Below, piece after piece: positions 32,329 through 43,921 of a stretch of DNA of 64,000 nt; position 1 is the first letter of the stretch; the number at the start of each line of letters is the position of its first letter. Made by a program: the position numbers and the translations under genes. The notes beneath the pieces are model-generated. The model searched no databases. It was not told the origin of the DNA and saw only the letters and a list, made by a program, of their open reading frames with translations. This DNA comes from Thozetella sp. PMI_491 (Eukaryota > Ascomycota > Sordariomycetes > Chaetosphaeriales > Chaetosphaeriaceae). The stretch spans positions 409,913-473,912 of the forward strand of contig MU270046.1 of the NCBI GenBank assembly GCA_021432635.1, read 5' to 3'.

Positions 32329-34292
32329 ATGAGTCCCCTAGGTGTTAATTCGAACCATGACGCCGTGGAGAAGATCGAGTTCGGTGCCGAGCGCGTGGTC
32401 ACGGCAGACGTCCATTTGAAAGCAGAAATCCTAGAAGACGATGGAGAAGTCTTTAGGAGCAACACCGGGTCCGCCGAATTTCGTGCGTTGGGCTGGTATG
32501 TAGAGCTATTCATCCCCTCATAGCGCTCGTGGCACCCCGGATTCCCGATGCTGAAATATCGTTCGTTCCTAGGATACGGACCACCATCATTCTCATGAAG
32601 CTTTGCTTTGCCACAGGAGTGCTGGCAATCCCTTCCGCATTATCCGTAGTCGGATACGGCCCTGGAATAATTCTTCTCATCTGTTGGGGTTCTATGACTA
32701 CTTGTAAGACTTCTTTGCTGCGGCTGGCCGTGTCAAGATCTGACGATGCTTTTATTCGCAGACTACGCCTACATCATGTACCAGTTCCGAATGAAGTACC
32801 GCGGCGTTCACAATATTGCAGATGCGGCAGCGGTCATGGGCGGTCCAATTGCTCGCGAGATCGCCGGTGGTTTATTTCTCCTAACATGGGTGTGAGTGCC
32901 AGAAGTTTCGCCTCGCCCGTATTGGTCGGCAAGATCTCGTGCTGACTGATGATATTCTACCACAGATTAGCCACTGGCTCTGGCCTCATTGGTCTAGCGC
33001 AAGGGTTCAAAATCTTAGCCGAGGGCAGAGTGTGCACTGTCGTATGGACCATGGTCGCCGCAATTTGCACCGCCCTTGTTGCGAGCATCCGGACGTTGGG
33101 CAAGCTGGCCATTTTGACTTGGATCGGCTTCGCGTCTATCTTTACCGCCGTATTCATCGTTGTGTAAGTCAACTATCAAACTCTTCCTCCAGGCAAGGCG
33201 AAAACAATACTGATGCTTCGCCCACGGCAGCGTCGGAGTTACGCAGGTTGATCGACCCGCGGCTGCTCCCCAGACAGGACCGTATAACCTCGAGGTCGTC
33301 TCAGTTGGGAGCCCCGGTTTCGTCGCAGGACTTACTGCTGTCATTAATCTTTTTGGTAATAGCCCTCTTTTTCCCCCGATGAGACACTCTAAAACTGAAT
33401 ATGCTACTCTCCAGCGGGCTACGGCTCCACTCCTACATTCATGCCCGTGATTGCCGAGATGAAGAAACCCGGGCAGTTCCCCAAAGCTCTGTTCACCTCC
33501 CAGGGCGCTCTGGCGGCCTGCTATGTCTCGTTTGGTTTAGTTGTTTACTTGTCAGTGCTCTCCCATACCACTATCTCAGATTCCAATCACTTACAGACCA
33601 TCAGCTACTGCGGGCAATACGTCGCCAGCCCGTCCTTGGCCAGCGCCGGGGGCCTCTTGGAGAAAGTTTCGTATGGAATCTCCATACCTGGATTCATTAT
33701 GACATCTACTCTCTGGGTGCACCTCGCCGCAAAATTTGTGAGTTTCCGCGTCCCGGCCCAGCGAACATCAGCTAATACGCGTAACCCAGCTTCTTGTCCG
33801 CGTGCTTCGAGACTCCGACCATCTCCAGAGCAACAGTATCACGCATTGGGCGACGTGGCTGTAAGTATTGTCCAATATGTACATTGTATACTGCAATGGT
33901 TTCGCGTACTGACCCGGACCCTGAAGTGGATCTACCGTTGGAATCACGACGCTGTCGTTTGTCATTGCACAGGCCATTCCATTCTTCAGCTATCTGATCG
34001 GCCTCATTGGATCTCTCTGCTGCGCACCGACCTGCGTATGTTTTCAACTCGACATGCCTTTAGACGATTGCTGACGATTTATCTTTCACAGCTCATCATC
34101 CCTGGTCTAATGGGTCTCTATATCAGCAAGGACGATGACAGCAGGAGTAAAACAAAGGTGGCGATACGGGGACTCCATATTTTCACCATTATTCTCGGGG
34201 CCTTCATCACTGTGGCTGGCACATATACAACAGTGCAAAGCATTATAGATGCCTATCGTTCTGGCGTTGTGGGGGGAGCCTTTACTTGCTAG
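32329..34292 (+). CDS. Amino-acid transporter, AAAP/AVT family
   Basis: Ten exons (32329-32495, 32573-32703, 32762-32891, 32966-33163, 33231-33355, 33415-33550, 33605-33737, 33790-33860, 33927-34035, 34092-34292) splice to 466 residues with every phase closing. A hydrophilic N-terminus is followed by about eleven membrane spans. The first helix LMKLCFATGVLAIPSAL is the AAAP hallmark; further helices include IAGGLFLLTWVLATGSGLIG and YGSTPTFMPVIAEMKKP, a conserved central loop. These carriers symport neutral amino acids with protons at the plasma or vacuolar membrane. Intron 33551-33604 is 54 nt and free of stops, so retaining it would add 18 residues. It lies downstream of several peptide- and amide-hydrolysing genes. 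Confidence 0.9.
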
Positions 34293-34601
34293 CGAAACCC
34301 AGTCTGTACCTAAACGGGACCTTCAGAATGATATTGTGGTGGTTCAAGTGGGTGCAGGTGGATGCGAAATAACGTGTCTTTGCCTTGTTGAATTTTTGGT
34401 TGGGCCAATGGGTCAAAATGTACCTGATAAATGTCCTTATGTTAATGTATGTTGCTTGTTTCAATCCCAGTCTCAGCTTAAGCTTGCTCTTCCCAAGTCC
34501 TAAGCAGATCGCACATACAAACAAGGGACTGTTGAGAAATTCTCCACTGCTCTCCGAAGCTGACACGCCATATCTGATGCTTCCGCTGGTAGAACTTGGC
34601 G
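34293..34601. other. Intergenic, convergent 3' ends
   Basis: A 309-bp spacer between the permease stop and the stop of the next transcription factor. I see nothing else. Confidence 0.4.
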
Positions 34602-37130
34602 TTAGCAATTTCCCCACGATTTATCCCACGACTCGGGATGTGTAGGTTCGGCCAATGTTAAATTCAAATCACGAACATCGCCTTTCCAAATGAGTGGGTA
34701 GGCCTCAGGTTGCTCGTCGGCCATGTCTTCGGCATCCTTGTCCAGTTCACCGGAATGAGCAAGCTGGTGGAAATCGTTAGCCAGCATCTCCATGCTTACT
34801 GACTCGATGGCATCGGTGCCAGAATCGAGGTCGATAGGATACAGGCTGCTGTAGACAGGGTGTCTTGTTAGCATTTTGCTAGCCTGCTGGAGATCCTTGA
34901 TGACGCCATCCGCCCATCCACGGCGCTGTAGGAGGCCGTTTCGCCAGGCAAGACTGAAGAGGCCCTTGGTCACTCCACAAAGCCCGGGGCACCAGGAAGC
35001 CATGGACAGGCACCCGCGCGTCGACAAAACGAAATAAAACTGTGCCTCGGCAGACTCGCTTTCGCGGAGTACCTCATTTACCAGATAAAGAAGACCCGGG
35101 GTCACGAGCACAGTGCCGCTGTTTGACTCGAATCGTTTCCGAAACAGGAACACGAGCCGTTTAAGCTGCTGTACTGACGCATTGTAGGCAGCGATGGGTA
35201 CGTTGTCGGCGGACGAGAAGGTCTGTAACCTGACGCCGTTGCTCGCATCTAAGAAGGGCCGCCAGAGGTCCATAATGGCCGTATGATACCAGATACTTTT
35301 CGCCAAAACGTTATTCCGTGGTAAGTTTAGTTATGGAAGAAGGGGCTAACTCATGGGACTTACTGCAAGATGAGTACGTGGTGCGGGCAGGAGTAATGTC
35401 GCCTAGTATCGGCTGGAAGTTGGCTAGACCAAGTCAAAAGCTTCCTGTACCCCGTTTCTGCTTTTAATAGAGGCGAGGTAATGTAACTAGGAGAATCGTC
35501 CTCGTGGATTTCATGAACAATGCGCCAAAATTTGAAGATCCATGTGAAGGTGCTTCCCATATATAGAGCAAGGGGCGAGTCTCTGTGGGCTTTCGAATCT
35601 TTGTCGGGCTCATCGCCCGGAATCGGCAGCGTAGGCGGGTGACGAATGCGATGCTTTCGTCTAAAGTGGACTGAATGTAGGCTGGCACGAAGCGTCAGCA
35701 CCTACTGGAGCCCATTCCGATCCCCGCTGCATATACTCTGTCAGGACAGCCAACTGGAACCTACGTATGCCATGCAAATGCACCCCAAGCAGCAAAGGAG
35801 GCGAAGACCCTTGCGTGTTCATCTTCAGCTTGCAAAGGTGACGCCGGACCAGCTTCGGTGCCAAAGAGCCCAAGACGGCCGCCCATCTCGGCGGTAGCAT
35901 CGAGATAGGTCAAGCCATCCCGGTCGCTCCCGTGGTGGTTACAACTGAGAGCCAGTAATATTCCCGCAGCAACGGTGGTCACGGCGTCATGCCGTCCTTC
36001 CTCGAGCCAACGAATCTTGGCCTCCACGAGGAAGGCCCTAGACACTTGCGTCGCTTGGGGTTCCATCTGCCCGTACGTCGCCTGACGAACCTTGTGAGAA
36101 GCTGTGCGCCGAGGTGTCGGACGTCAAAGGCGAAACCTACGCAACACCATGAAAAGAGGCTGCTGGCAAGCAAGGGTGTGCAGAAAGGCCCTTCGCCACC
36201 GATCAGGTCTCGAACAAGTAAGTCTGCATCAAATAATGCCAGGACTGGGTGCTCATTGCAGAGATAGAAGGAAAGAGTACGAGCCGCGAACGAACTAGAA
36301 ACAGGAACGGCAGTCCAGCGATGGATCTCGAGGGCATTCAGGTACTGGTCGGCATAGGAACTCGGCTCGGCGTCCGATCGCTGGGGTAGCAGCCGAGGCT
36401 CACCGGTGAACTGTTCAACCGCGGTCGCAGCGGGAGAGGCTACGGATGCACGAGGCTTACTGTCTCTCGCGGTATTTCTGCCGATCCCCAGAAGGCTGAG
36501 GTCAAAGTCTTCAACGCCCAGAGGCACAAGAGCTGGGAATGCATGTGGATATCGACGGCTGAGGTCAAATTCTAACGCCGAATAGGTTGGTGCAGCAACG
36601 GTCCTGTCTACATCGAATGATGACAGGGGTGGCGGGAGGGGCGTCGCGGAGCGGACGCGACCAAGAACTTCGGCTGCAGAAGCTCCCTCCCGCAAGTCCT
36701 GCAGGACAGCCGCAGCTACATGCTCGGGCGCTGTCCTCAGCAGCTCCAAAACCATGTTCATATCAAGCGAAGCGTTCTGGAGGTCTTGGTTCTTCTGTTT
36801 CAACGTCATGCTCTCGCTCGTGCTTGACGCCTGGTACGAGCAGGATTGCTGCCGGCGTGCGCATCTAGTGCATCGTGGCTTTAGACCGTCGCACTTTGGT
36901 GCTACGTATTAGCTCTCCCTCGCTGGCTTGGTACTTGGTTCAAGGGGAGGTGGACGAACCTTCATTTTCCTAGCCCGGCACAGGTTGCAAGCAACGGCCT
37001 TGTGGAGCCTTCCAGCCTGCGTCAGCACGCCTTCTGTAGCAGAGGCTTCCGGCTCTTGCACGGATTGGCCATCGATCCTCGGCAGAAGAGGCCGGAACCC
37101 GGATGTAGGACGATCCATGGTGGTCCCCAT
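34602..37130 (-). CDS. Zn2Cys6 transcription factor with fungal-specific TF domain
   Basis: Five exons (37130-36960, 36893-36141, 36090-35765, 35681-35364, 35295-34602) give 753 residues. The cluster is split at the usual site: ACNLCRARKMK then CDGLKPRCTRCARRQQSC. The linker has a Leu-rich region (LRTAPEHVAAAVLQDLREGA). The regulatory domain shows FCTPLLASSLFSWCCV, FLVEAKIRWLEEGRHDAVTT, EMGGRLGLFG and FRRKHRIRHPPTLPIP, as in many pathway regulators. An in-frame ATG at 37250 would add 40 residues, so either start is possible. The first donor is GTTCGT, which is weak but forced by the cluster. The chitinase-like gene follows on the same strand. Targets are unknown. Confidence 0.86.
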
Positions 37131-37250
37131 CAGATGATTGCAGTGATGCCGAATCGATCCACTCCTCGAATTTCTCCTTCCCCTCACCTCCCTAGGTGAC
37201 TGTCCTTCTGCTATCCAATCAAATGTGGCCAGGTGGGGGTTGGGCTTCAT

Positions 37251-37617
37251 CGCTTGGGGCGGCGTCTACTTGCAGGAGCATCTTCACCTCGAACGGATTT
37301 CCCTAAAAGGCATATCCGAAGCCAGATGCGACTGCCTTGAGGCGAGTTGCAAACTCGATTAGGAGTATGAAATTTGCGTGTCTATGTAATTCTTAAACTC
37401 CTCACACATCACCATCGGCACGATATAAGGCTCCTGAAGGCGAAATAATAATATGTGTCTCTTAATAATTCGCCAACATTCCGCCTCGTCCTACATAAAC
37501 TCTGTGCTAATCCATAGCGGTATATGAACCTCTTGCCGCGGAGCTCTTCTGGAAGTGCTTTAGTGTATGTTCGCTGGATCCTCCTTCCCTACACAGAAAT
37601 ATCATCTGTGTAGCAGC
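37251..37617. other. Intergenic 0.37 kb
   Basis: The spacer between the transcription-factor start and the chitinase stop. It contains the factor's promoter. I see nothing else. Confidence 0.4.
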
Positions 37618-38619
37618 TCAGGTGCTAGAATGTGTCCTATTCTCGACTCCCATAAGTTTAGCCGCCCATTCCGCCCATTTCCAAGGAGCCACGTAGCCGC
37701 CAGGCAAAGCATCAATGTAGTCCCAGCCGTCGACCCCGCCAAAGTTTGGGTATTTGGCAGTCAGCTTGCGAATTGTATGCGGCACTTTAGTAGTCAAGTT
37801 TGCCGCTCCGTGCCATTCATAATTGGTGGCCATGCCGAGTACAACACGGTCGGGTGACCAACCATTATCGATGATGGCGATATAGTCCCCTGGGGTGCCT
37901 GCGAAGCCGTGGTAGTTGTAAAACTGCGCGTTATACCACGCAATAGAGCTTCCGCGCTGCCTTTCTAGCTCCTTGTAATTAAAAACCGACAGGCTTTGTC
38001 CACCCGACAAGGCTGAAGCGACAGGCGCAAGGGTGATTAGGAAGTCGGGACCAAAATCGGACTTCAGGCGATCAATCAGGTTGATGACGCTATCGAGCTT
38101 GATTGCATTGGGGTTGATCTCGTCGTCGGCGGTCCACTTGTCCTCGATGTCAAGGTCGATACCATCGAAGCCATATTTGGCGAGGGTGTCGTGCAGAGCA
38201 CGGTAGCAAGTCTCAAAGCTTGTACTATTTTTGGCAACCAGTGACCAGTAGTCTAGCATCATCATGGTTACGGGCACCCCTGCCTTTTGGACTTTCTTGA
38301 CCTCGGGCCATAGCCAAGAGAGCGATGAATTGTCTGGATCGAAGCCATTGAGTCTCATAGTGCCGTTTTCCCTCAGATACCACGTCCCCATGATGATATT
38401 CGTGACATGGCCACCTGTAGAACTGTTGACTAGGGGTAGGATGGAGACCTTTTTGGTGTCGCCAGAATTCGGTTCAAATTGCTTTGCGTAATACTGCACT
38501 ATGCGTTTGGAGGTGACGTTTGTCACGGAAACTGCCCCGCCCAGGGGAGCGAGGGCGACAACAAGGCCGAATACGATTGAGACCAGCATTGAAAGCGATT
38601 TAGTATGGCTGGTGTACAT
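37618..38619 (-). CDS. Secreted glycoside hydrolase family 18 protein (chitinase / endo-GlcNAcase type)
   Basis: A single exon of 333 residues. It has a signal peptide (MLVSIVFGLVVALAPLGGAV from the second Met) and a TIM-barrel domain. The GH18 motif is complete: YGFDGIDLDIED, with the catalytic Glu at about 159. Other barrel strands are VTNIIMGTWYL, PVTMMMLDYWS and LITLAPVASAL. There are about six N-glycosylation sequons. The short length and lack of a chitin-binding module fit the subgroup of small fungal GH18 enzymes or endo-beta-N-acetylglucosaminidases. Likely roles are wall remodelling or scavenging of ch­itin. The substrate is not determined by sequence alone. Confidence 0.88.
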   Translation of the reverse strand: MYTSHTKSLSMLVSIVFGLVVALAPLGGAVSVTNVTSKRIVQYYAKQFEPNSGDTKKVSILPLVNSSTGGHVTNIIMGTWYLRENGTMRLNGFDPDNSSLSWLWPEVKKVQKAGVPVTMMMLDYWSLVAKNSTSFETCYRALHDTLAKYGFDGIDLDIEDKWTADDEINPNAIKLDSVINLIDRLKSDFGPDFLITLAPVASALSGGQSLSVFNYKELERQRGSSIAWYNAQFYNYHGFAGTPGDYIAIIDNGWSPDRVVLGMATNYEWHGAANLTTKVPHTIRKLTAKYPNFGGVDGWDYIDALPGGYVAPWKWAEWAAKLMGVENRTHSST

Positions 38620-39304
38620 TGTGAATTTTCAGGCTCGTAATTCACGTTTTTAAGTACCTAGTAAGCTTGTAGGAAGCAAAGACTCAAGACTCCTATTTAT
38701 GCTCTTTGTTTTTCACCTAACGATTGATCTTATTTCGCAGTGTGAGATTATATAGCTAAAATTAGTAAACATATTGTCATCTATTTACACTGATGGCTTA
38801 GCTACGAGCCTCAATATTCTGACTATGCACTAGGTATTGCACAGCCCTGTTAGGCAAGGAACGGCCACTTCATTGCTTCTATTTGCTAGAGTGCGGAGCC
38901 GATCGCCAAGCTAGACGATCTCGGACCAACCGATTCGACATCGACCCGAATCGCCGGCCTATGCCGATCTTCACCCCTAACCGGGGTGGGACCCTTTTAT
39001 CGACTGGCCTATGCAACCGGGATATGAATATGTCAGGAAAATCCAGCTAAGACTGTCATTAACAGACGGGATCATGCCTAGTAGAAGGAAAGGAAGATCG
39101 TTTGGGAAATTTTCCAAGGTGGGCCTGTATACCTGCTGTCGTGACGTTCTAACGCTTTATGATCCGCGAAATGCCCCGTTCGAGCCAAGATTCAACCATA
39201 GCAAACCCCTCCAGTACGTGAAAAGATGTAAATGCTTTGTACAAATCATGCAGTGGTTCATTTCAGCATGGTTTGCTAGACACACGGTCGCTCCGCTCTC
39301 CGAT
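38620..39304. other. Intergenic 0.69 kb, chitinase promoter
   Basis: It holds the chitinase promoter and the 3' end of the next factor. A CACCCC-TAACC-GGGGTG inverted repeat lies at 38972-38988, about 355 bp upstream of the chitinase ATG. It includes CCGGGG, which fits the CreA consensus SYGGRG. Confidence 0.45.
38972..38988. promoter_or_regulatory. CACCCC-N5-GGGGTG inverted repeat, possible CreA-type site
   Basis: Perfect 6-bp arms with a 5-bp spacer upstream of the GH18 gene. One arm overlaps a CCGGGG match to the CreA carbon-repression consensus. That it is a binding site is an inference. Confidence 0.3.
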
Positions 39305-41559
39305 TTAGGCGTTAATGTCCTCCCATGGTATCGTCCAGTCCTGCGGGATACCTACTTCCAAGTTCGCCTCCAGCGCCGTGTCAATAGCGTCGAGATTGAA
39401 ACTAGGATCAAAGTAACCGAACAGATCGACATCTAGATCAAGGTTATCGAGGACCGGCGCCTCTAACGATACACTTTCCGCCCCTAAGATCGCTTGCAGA
39501 TCATGGTCCTCTGTTGTCGCCGGCGTCAGCGATGCCGTGCCGCTGTCTGACACGAGCACTGGGACGGATGTGTCCGAAGTTTGCGCGGGCGTTGCTACGG
39601 CGGCACGCTTGTTTACCGGCGCTGTCTTGTCCGCCTCATCATGGACGAGCGAACAGGCCGTTTTTTCCATCTGTTTCAATATGCTCTCGCCTAGCCCGGC
39701 ATTGACGCGCGCTGTGATGTAAGTCTCGCCCATGCGCTTAAGGACCCCGATGATCTCCTTGAACTCGGCCCGACCGCGGTTGCGGAACATGGCGATCTGG
39801 CTGTAGCGCATTTTTCGATATTTGACAGTAAGTGCGAGGGAGACGGCGTAAGGGACGAAAAGAAAAGGACAGATGGCCTGGTTCTGAGTGATCCAGACGA
39901 TGCGGTCGGCGGAGACAGACCGGCGCGGGTTGATTAGAGGATGGGGGATGTAAGAGAAGTCGTTTGCTGCCGGATTGTCTGAGAAAGCACTCGCGAGTTG
40001 GCGGCAGGACAAAACGGATACAGCGTGATAAAGAATCTCCAGCGTTGCTATTACACATTAGCAGCAGCTCCAGAGGATATGGAGGCAGTCCTAACGCACC
40101 CAGCAGCACAGTGGGAAGCTTTCCTGCGCCAGCACCCAAGGCCATCATCTCAAACACCGGAATGTCGATCAGTTGAAACTTCTGGTGTGGCCGGTACAGG
40201 TCAACAATTCTGTCTAGATACTTGATGAGGGTTAAAAAAAGACGAAAAGCCGGCGGTTGCTTAGCTATGCACTCGTCCAGCGACAAGTCCGAGTCCCTCT
40301 CGTGAAACGAGCGCGGCTTGGAGTAAAAGGCGCCAACGATGGTGTCCAGGGCCCAGATCGCACAGAAGAGTTTTTCACTGTCCTCGCTGGCTGTCTGAGG
40401 TCGATAGCCGGCTAGGTGGGCCCCAATGGTCACGAAGTGATGTAGTGCCTCAGAGCAGAGAAGAGCAGCCCTGTCTCTTTCACTCGTAGTGGCGGGCTGG
40501 TAGAATAACGAGAGCATGGTGAGGATACGGATGAGATCTAGCCGGTTCTCTACCATCCGGGCGTCGAGAACGGCGAACACGGCGGCGGAAACGCGCCTGT
40601 GGAATTCTCGAAACTCCAGGACGGGGCCTTTCGCCCTAAGCCGGAGGTGTTTCACAGCATCAACATCTGGCGCAGCGGCAAGGGCAACGATCTGCTTGGT
40701 GAGCCTGCAGTAGACAGATTGGCTGTCATCCTCAAGGTCGGAGTCCTTGAAGACAGGATATATAGGATGGATCTTGTCGACAAAGATGGACTTTAGTGCC
40801 TTGAAGTCTTCTTCTGGAGGCAGTACTGGCAAGCACTCTGTTTCGAGATAGTTCTGCCGCGCTCGCTCGAAGAGGAAGTATGCCTCAGATGGAGCCCCTA
40901 CGCCTCCAGACTGTTGGCTTGACTTGGGGGCCGCGCGCCGTCCGGCGGTGTCATCTGATCGAGCTCGCTTCGCGGTAGGCTGCGATGCCCGCGGTCGCCA
41001 GATGCCAACCTGGCTGGTACTGGGGAAAGACGGCACGGTGGCGGTGTCCGGGCTAGTAGCTTGAATGAAGACACTCTCTGGGTTCAAGTCGCAAACAAAG
41101 CTCGAAGACGACTCCAATGGATTGGCGTCTACGGGTCGAGCCGCCTCGTCCGTCTCTGGGTCCGATTTACCGGGTAGAGACTGTGGCGCGGTCCCGCTCA
41201 TGGACTTTGCGTTGGGAGATTTCCGAGCCGACAAGCTCCCCCGTCTGCTAACCGAGTCGGCGGCGGCTTTGTCATCGTTTTCAACTGATTCTGAATGGAC
41301 ACAACGTTTCTAGGCCCGTTAGCAGAAGCCGAAACCAGGAATGCCAGCCCAGTCCACGTAGGGCCAGGCGGTGTTGGCGGCCACGGGGGCCTATGTTTCC
41401 AAGAACGCTACATTCGAGAAACGGGCGTTTGAAATGGAAGGAGAATGAAAAAGATAAGAAACCAGGTACCTTTTTCCTGCGGCATAGCTCGCAGGCCTGC
41501 GGCGCATACTTGCGCTTAGTGGGTAGGCCCGTGTCGTCGAGTGCTACAAATCTGATCAT
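39305..41559 (-). CDS. Fungal transcription factor with a half zinc cluster
   Basis: Three exons (41559-41470, 41309-40100, 40047-39305) give 680 residues. The N-terminus reads ACELCRRKK, then across the intron KRCVHSE: this is C-x2-C-x6-C followed by His. The second half of a Zn2Cys6 cluster is missing, with no further Cys for many residues. A Ser-rich linker with basic patches (PTAKRARSDDTAGRRA) follows. A clear fungal regulatory domain comes next (SIFVDKIHPIYPVFKDSDLE, LIRILTMLSLFYQP, FCAIWALDTIVGAFYSKPRS). The acidic C-terminus (LDNLDLDVDLFGYFDPSF) looks like an activation domain. The first intron is long (160 nt), which leaves room for an unseen alternative exon. Divergent from the arrestin-like gene. 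Confidence 0.82.
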
Positions 41560-42167
41560 TGGAGTGGGGGTCTTTTCCGCGTAGGCAATTCCGGGGCTAT
41601 TATCTCGGCCACAGGGTTCGGCACCAGGATACCAGTGGGTTTGATCGCTGGCATCCGATGGAGCGAGCGGTACTCTTGGGCGACTGTGAACTGGGTATGT
41701 CGTGGCGGCGATGGAGGAAGGAGAAAGCAGCGGCGGGATTGCCTTTTTCAAAATCCCGCTCGTCAGGAAGGGTGCGCCCTACCGTCTGGTCTAACCTGAT
41801 TTGGGATTGCCGCCACGACCGGTCCCTTCCTACGTAAGCCACGTGCCCCACCCAAGCCGAACTAACGTACCCTACATCATCACCCAAAGCAGTAATCCCG
41901 TCCCCTCCCAAGCTCCCAAGCCTCGCTCTAACTATTGAAAGCGTTGGTGCAATACCTAAGCAAACGGCCCCAACACACATGATAACGAATTCTGCATGGG
42001 ACTATCGGCCTCTCAGATGATAAGGGTAGTCCTGTGGCTCAAATTTCGGGGTGCCTTTCTTGTCTGTGTGCCCTTTCGCCACCATTCATCCTCCATCCCT
42101 CGCTTGATGAAGACAACTAAATAAACTCTGCAGTGATAACCAGTGGTTTGGATCATCAGCGGCCTCT
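41560..42167. promoter_or_regulatory. Divergent promoter of half-zinc factor and arrestin-like gene
   Basis: A 608-bp spacer between divergent starts. It is CT-rich near the arrestin start. I see no clear dyad. Confidence 0.4.
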
Positions 42168-43485
42168 ATGCGCTCTTTCCTGTCACGGCTGACTGGGACA
42201 CCTCGAGCCCGGATCTTAATCAAGTAAGCCTCGAGCTCTTGACGAGCTGCCCCATGGCAGTGGCTAAACTGTTTGCATAGACCAGATCATGAGTACGTTT
42301 TCTTGAGCGGGTATGGTGAAGATGCGCAAGGAGAGTATCTTCGGGGCAAGGTGTGCCTAGTGCTTCCGAAAGGGGAACATGTCGAAGGTGTCCAGCTTAG
42401 ATTCACCGGTCGCCTTGCATTATGGTGAGTAGTGAGGTTACTATGGCATGCCCTTCCATCGCTGATGTGCTGTTTTCAGCGACCACAAAGCAGATGACTA
42501 CAGCGATCTGGAGAGGTGGAAAAGCGAGGAATTTTATGTCCATCAGTGGGAGCCCTTCTTACTTCAAAACCGCTTCCATTGCTCAGCCGCGGCAAATGAA
42601 GGCAGTTATCAATGGCCTTTCGAGCTGTTTATCCCGGGCACCCAAGAAGAGTCTATACGGGGCTGCAGCCGCTGCCATATCTCTTATAGGCTGGAAGCAT
42701 CGATAATTCGACCAAGCCCATCTAGCCGCCCGCTCGACCTGTTACCTATCCGCCTTATACGGTGTCCGCCGTTATCCGCGTTTGAGCTCTTGGATCCATT
42801 TACATCGCAAGGAACCTGGTCCGCGAAAGTCGACTACAGCGTTTCCATAAGTCGCCGAGCTATTGCCCTAGGTGGTCTGATCCCTATCGAGGCTCACCTC
42901 ACCCTGCTTGGGCCTGAGGTAGAGATCCGAAAGGTCCGCTTTTACCTGTGCGAGATGCACACGGTATCCGACAAGCTTCTCGCCACCTGCTCTGCATATG
43001 AAGGATATCGGAGGGTAGCGGAGTGGTCATTGCCGTTGCCTGAACAAGTACAGAACGTACATGAATGGGAAGATCGGTTGGAGTTGCCCCGTGTTGTTCG
43101 AGATTGTTCTCCCGACTTCGATGCCCGTGGCATGGCTGTTAGCCACATTCTGCATTTCGCCGTCACCGTGAAAGCAGCCGACGGGTCTGAATTAGAAGTA
43201 AGTTGAGCCATCTCCGCGTCTAATCTCGGATTCTTACCTGGCTTCTAGTATGAGACCTTGATGCCGATCACCCTCTTCGTTTCCCAGGAGTTCCCCGTCA
43301 CCGGCTGGGGCGTATTCGCGCGCGCGAATGCAAAGGATAGGGCGGAAATTATAGAAGCACTTTCCGAAGGAATGCATATTCCTCCGAAATACGACGCCCC
43401 CTGCGGTGGTGCCGTGTGCGAATGTGACGATCCCCCTCCCGCTTACAGCCCCGCTGGGCCTGAATGGATAGCAGAAGTTGTTTAG
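42168..43485 (+). CDS. Arrestin-related trafficking adaptor-like protein with PY motif
   Basis: Four exons (42168-42223, 42281-42424, 42480-43197, 43249-43485) give 384 residues. The order is an arrestin-N-like sheet (YVFLSGYGEDAQGEYLRGKV, QLRFTGRLAL), then an arrestin-C-like sheet (WSAKVDYSVSISRRAIALGG, IPIEAHLTLLGPEVEIRKVR). The tail carries DDPPPAYSPAG, which contains PPAY, the PPxY motif bound by WW domains of Rsp5/Nedd4 ubiquitin ligases. Fungal proteins of this type bring the ligase to plasma-membrane transporters to trigger endocytosis. The short second loop and single PY motif suggest a small member. The window holds three transporter genes, but no link to them is shown. Confidence 0.83.
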
Positions 43486-43921
43486 CTACGCTGGGGATTC
43501 TAGAAGTTGATGCGACGGACACTATTTCATACTTGACGATGGGATGTTCTACGGAGCATTTGGACGAATTAAGGGGCGTAGGCGTCTCCTGCTTCATTTA
43601 CGGCGTTTCTTCTTTCTGGGCATGGCCACGAAATCAAGAGAATGTGAACTAAATGCTGAACAACGGTCTATAGCACATATATCATTTTAAACAAACACGG
43701 GCCTAATCCTGATTTCCTGTTTTGGGCTTGAGGATCGCCGCCCATGAGAGGGAGAATTGTGCACTGGGTGGCTCTTGCCACGAGAGATTGAGATCTCATA
43801 AGGAAAGCAAATACGTTACCTATGAGACATTCTTTTCGATTCCCCCAGTATTTTGGAGCTGCCTGTCCATCTGAACTCGGGCTCTACCGGGAGATAATCC
43901 GAGCTCCAAGTTCAGTACGCC
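43486..43921. other. Intergenic 0.44 kb
   Basis: The spacer between the arrestin-like gene and the MYND remnant. I see no gene. Confidence 0.4.

Noticed and set aside
9686-34292. Classical secondary-metabolite gene cluster
   Set aside because: P450, MDR reductase, cupin and regulators are present, but no PKS, NRPS, terpene or DMATS backbone gene lies in the window.
39011-39436. Plus-strand ORF of 141 codons
   Set aside because: It overlaps the 3' end of the half-zinc factor antisense and has no recognisable protein pattern.
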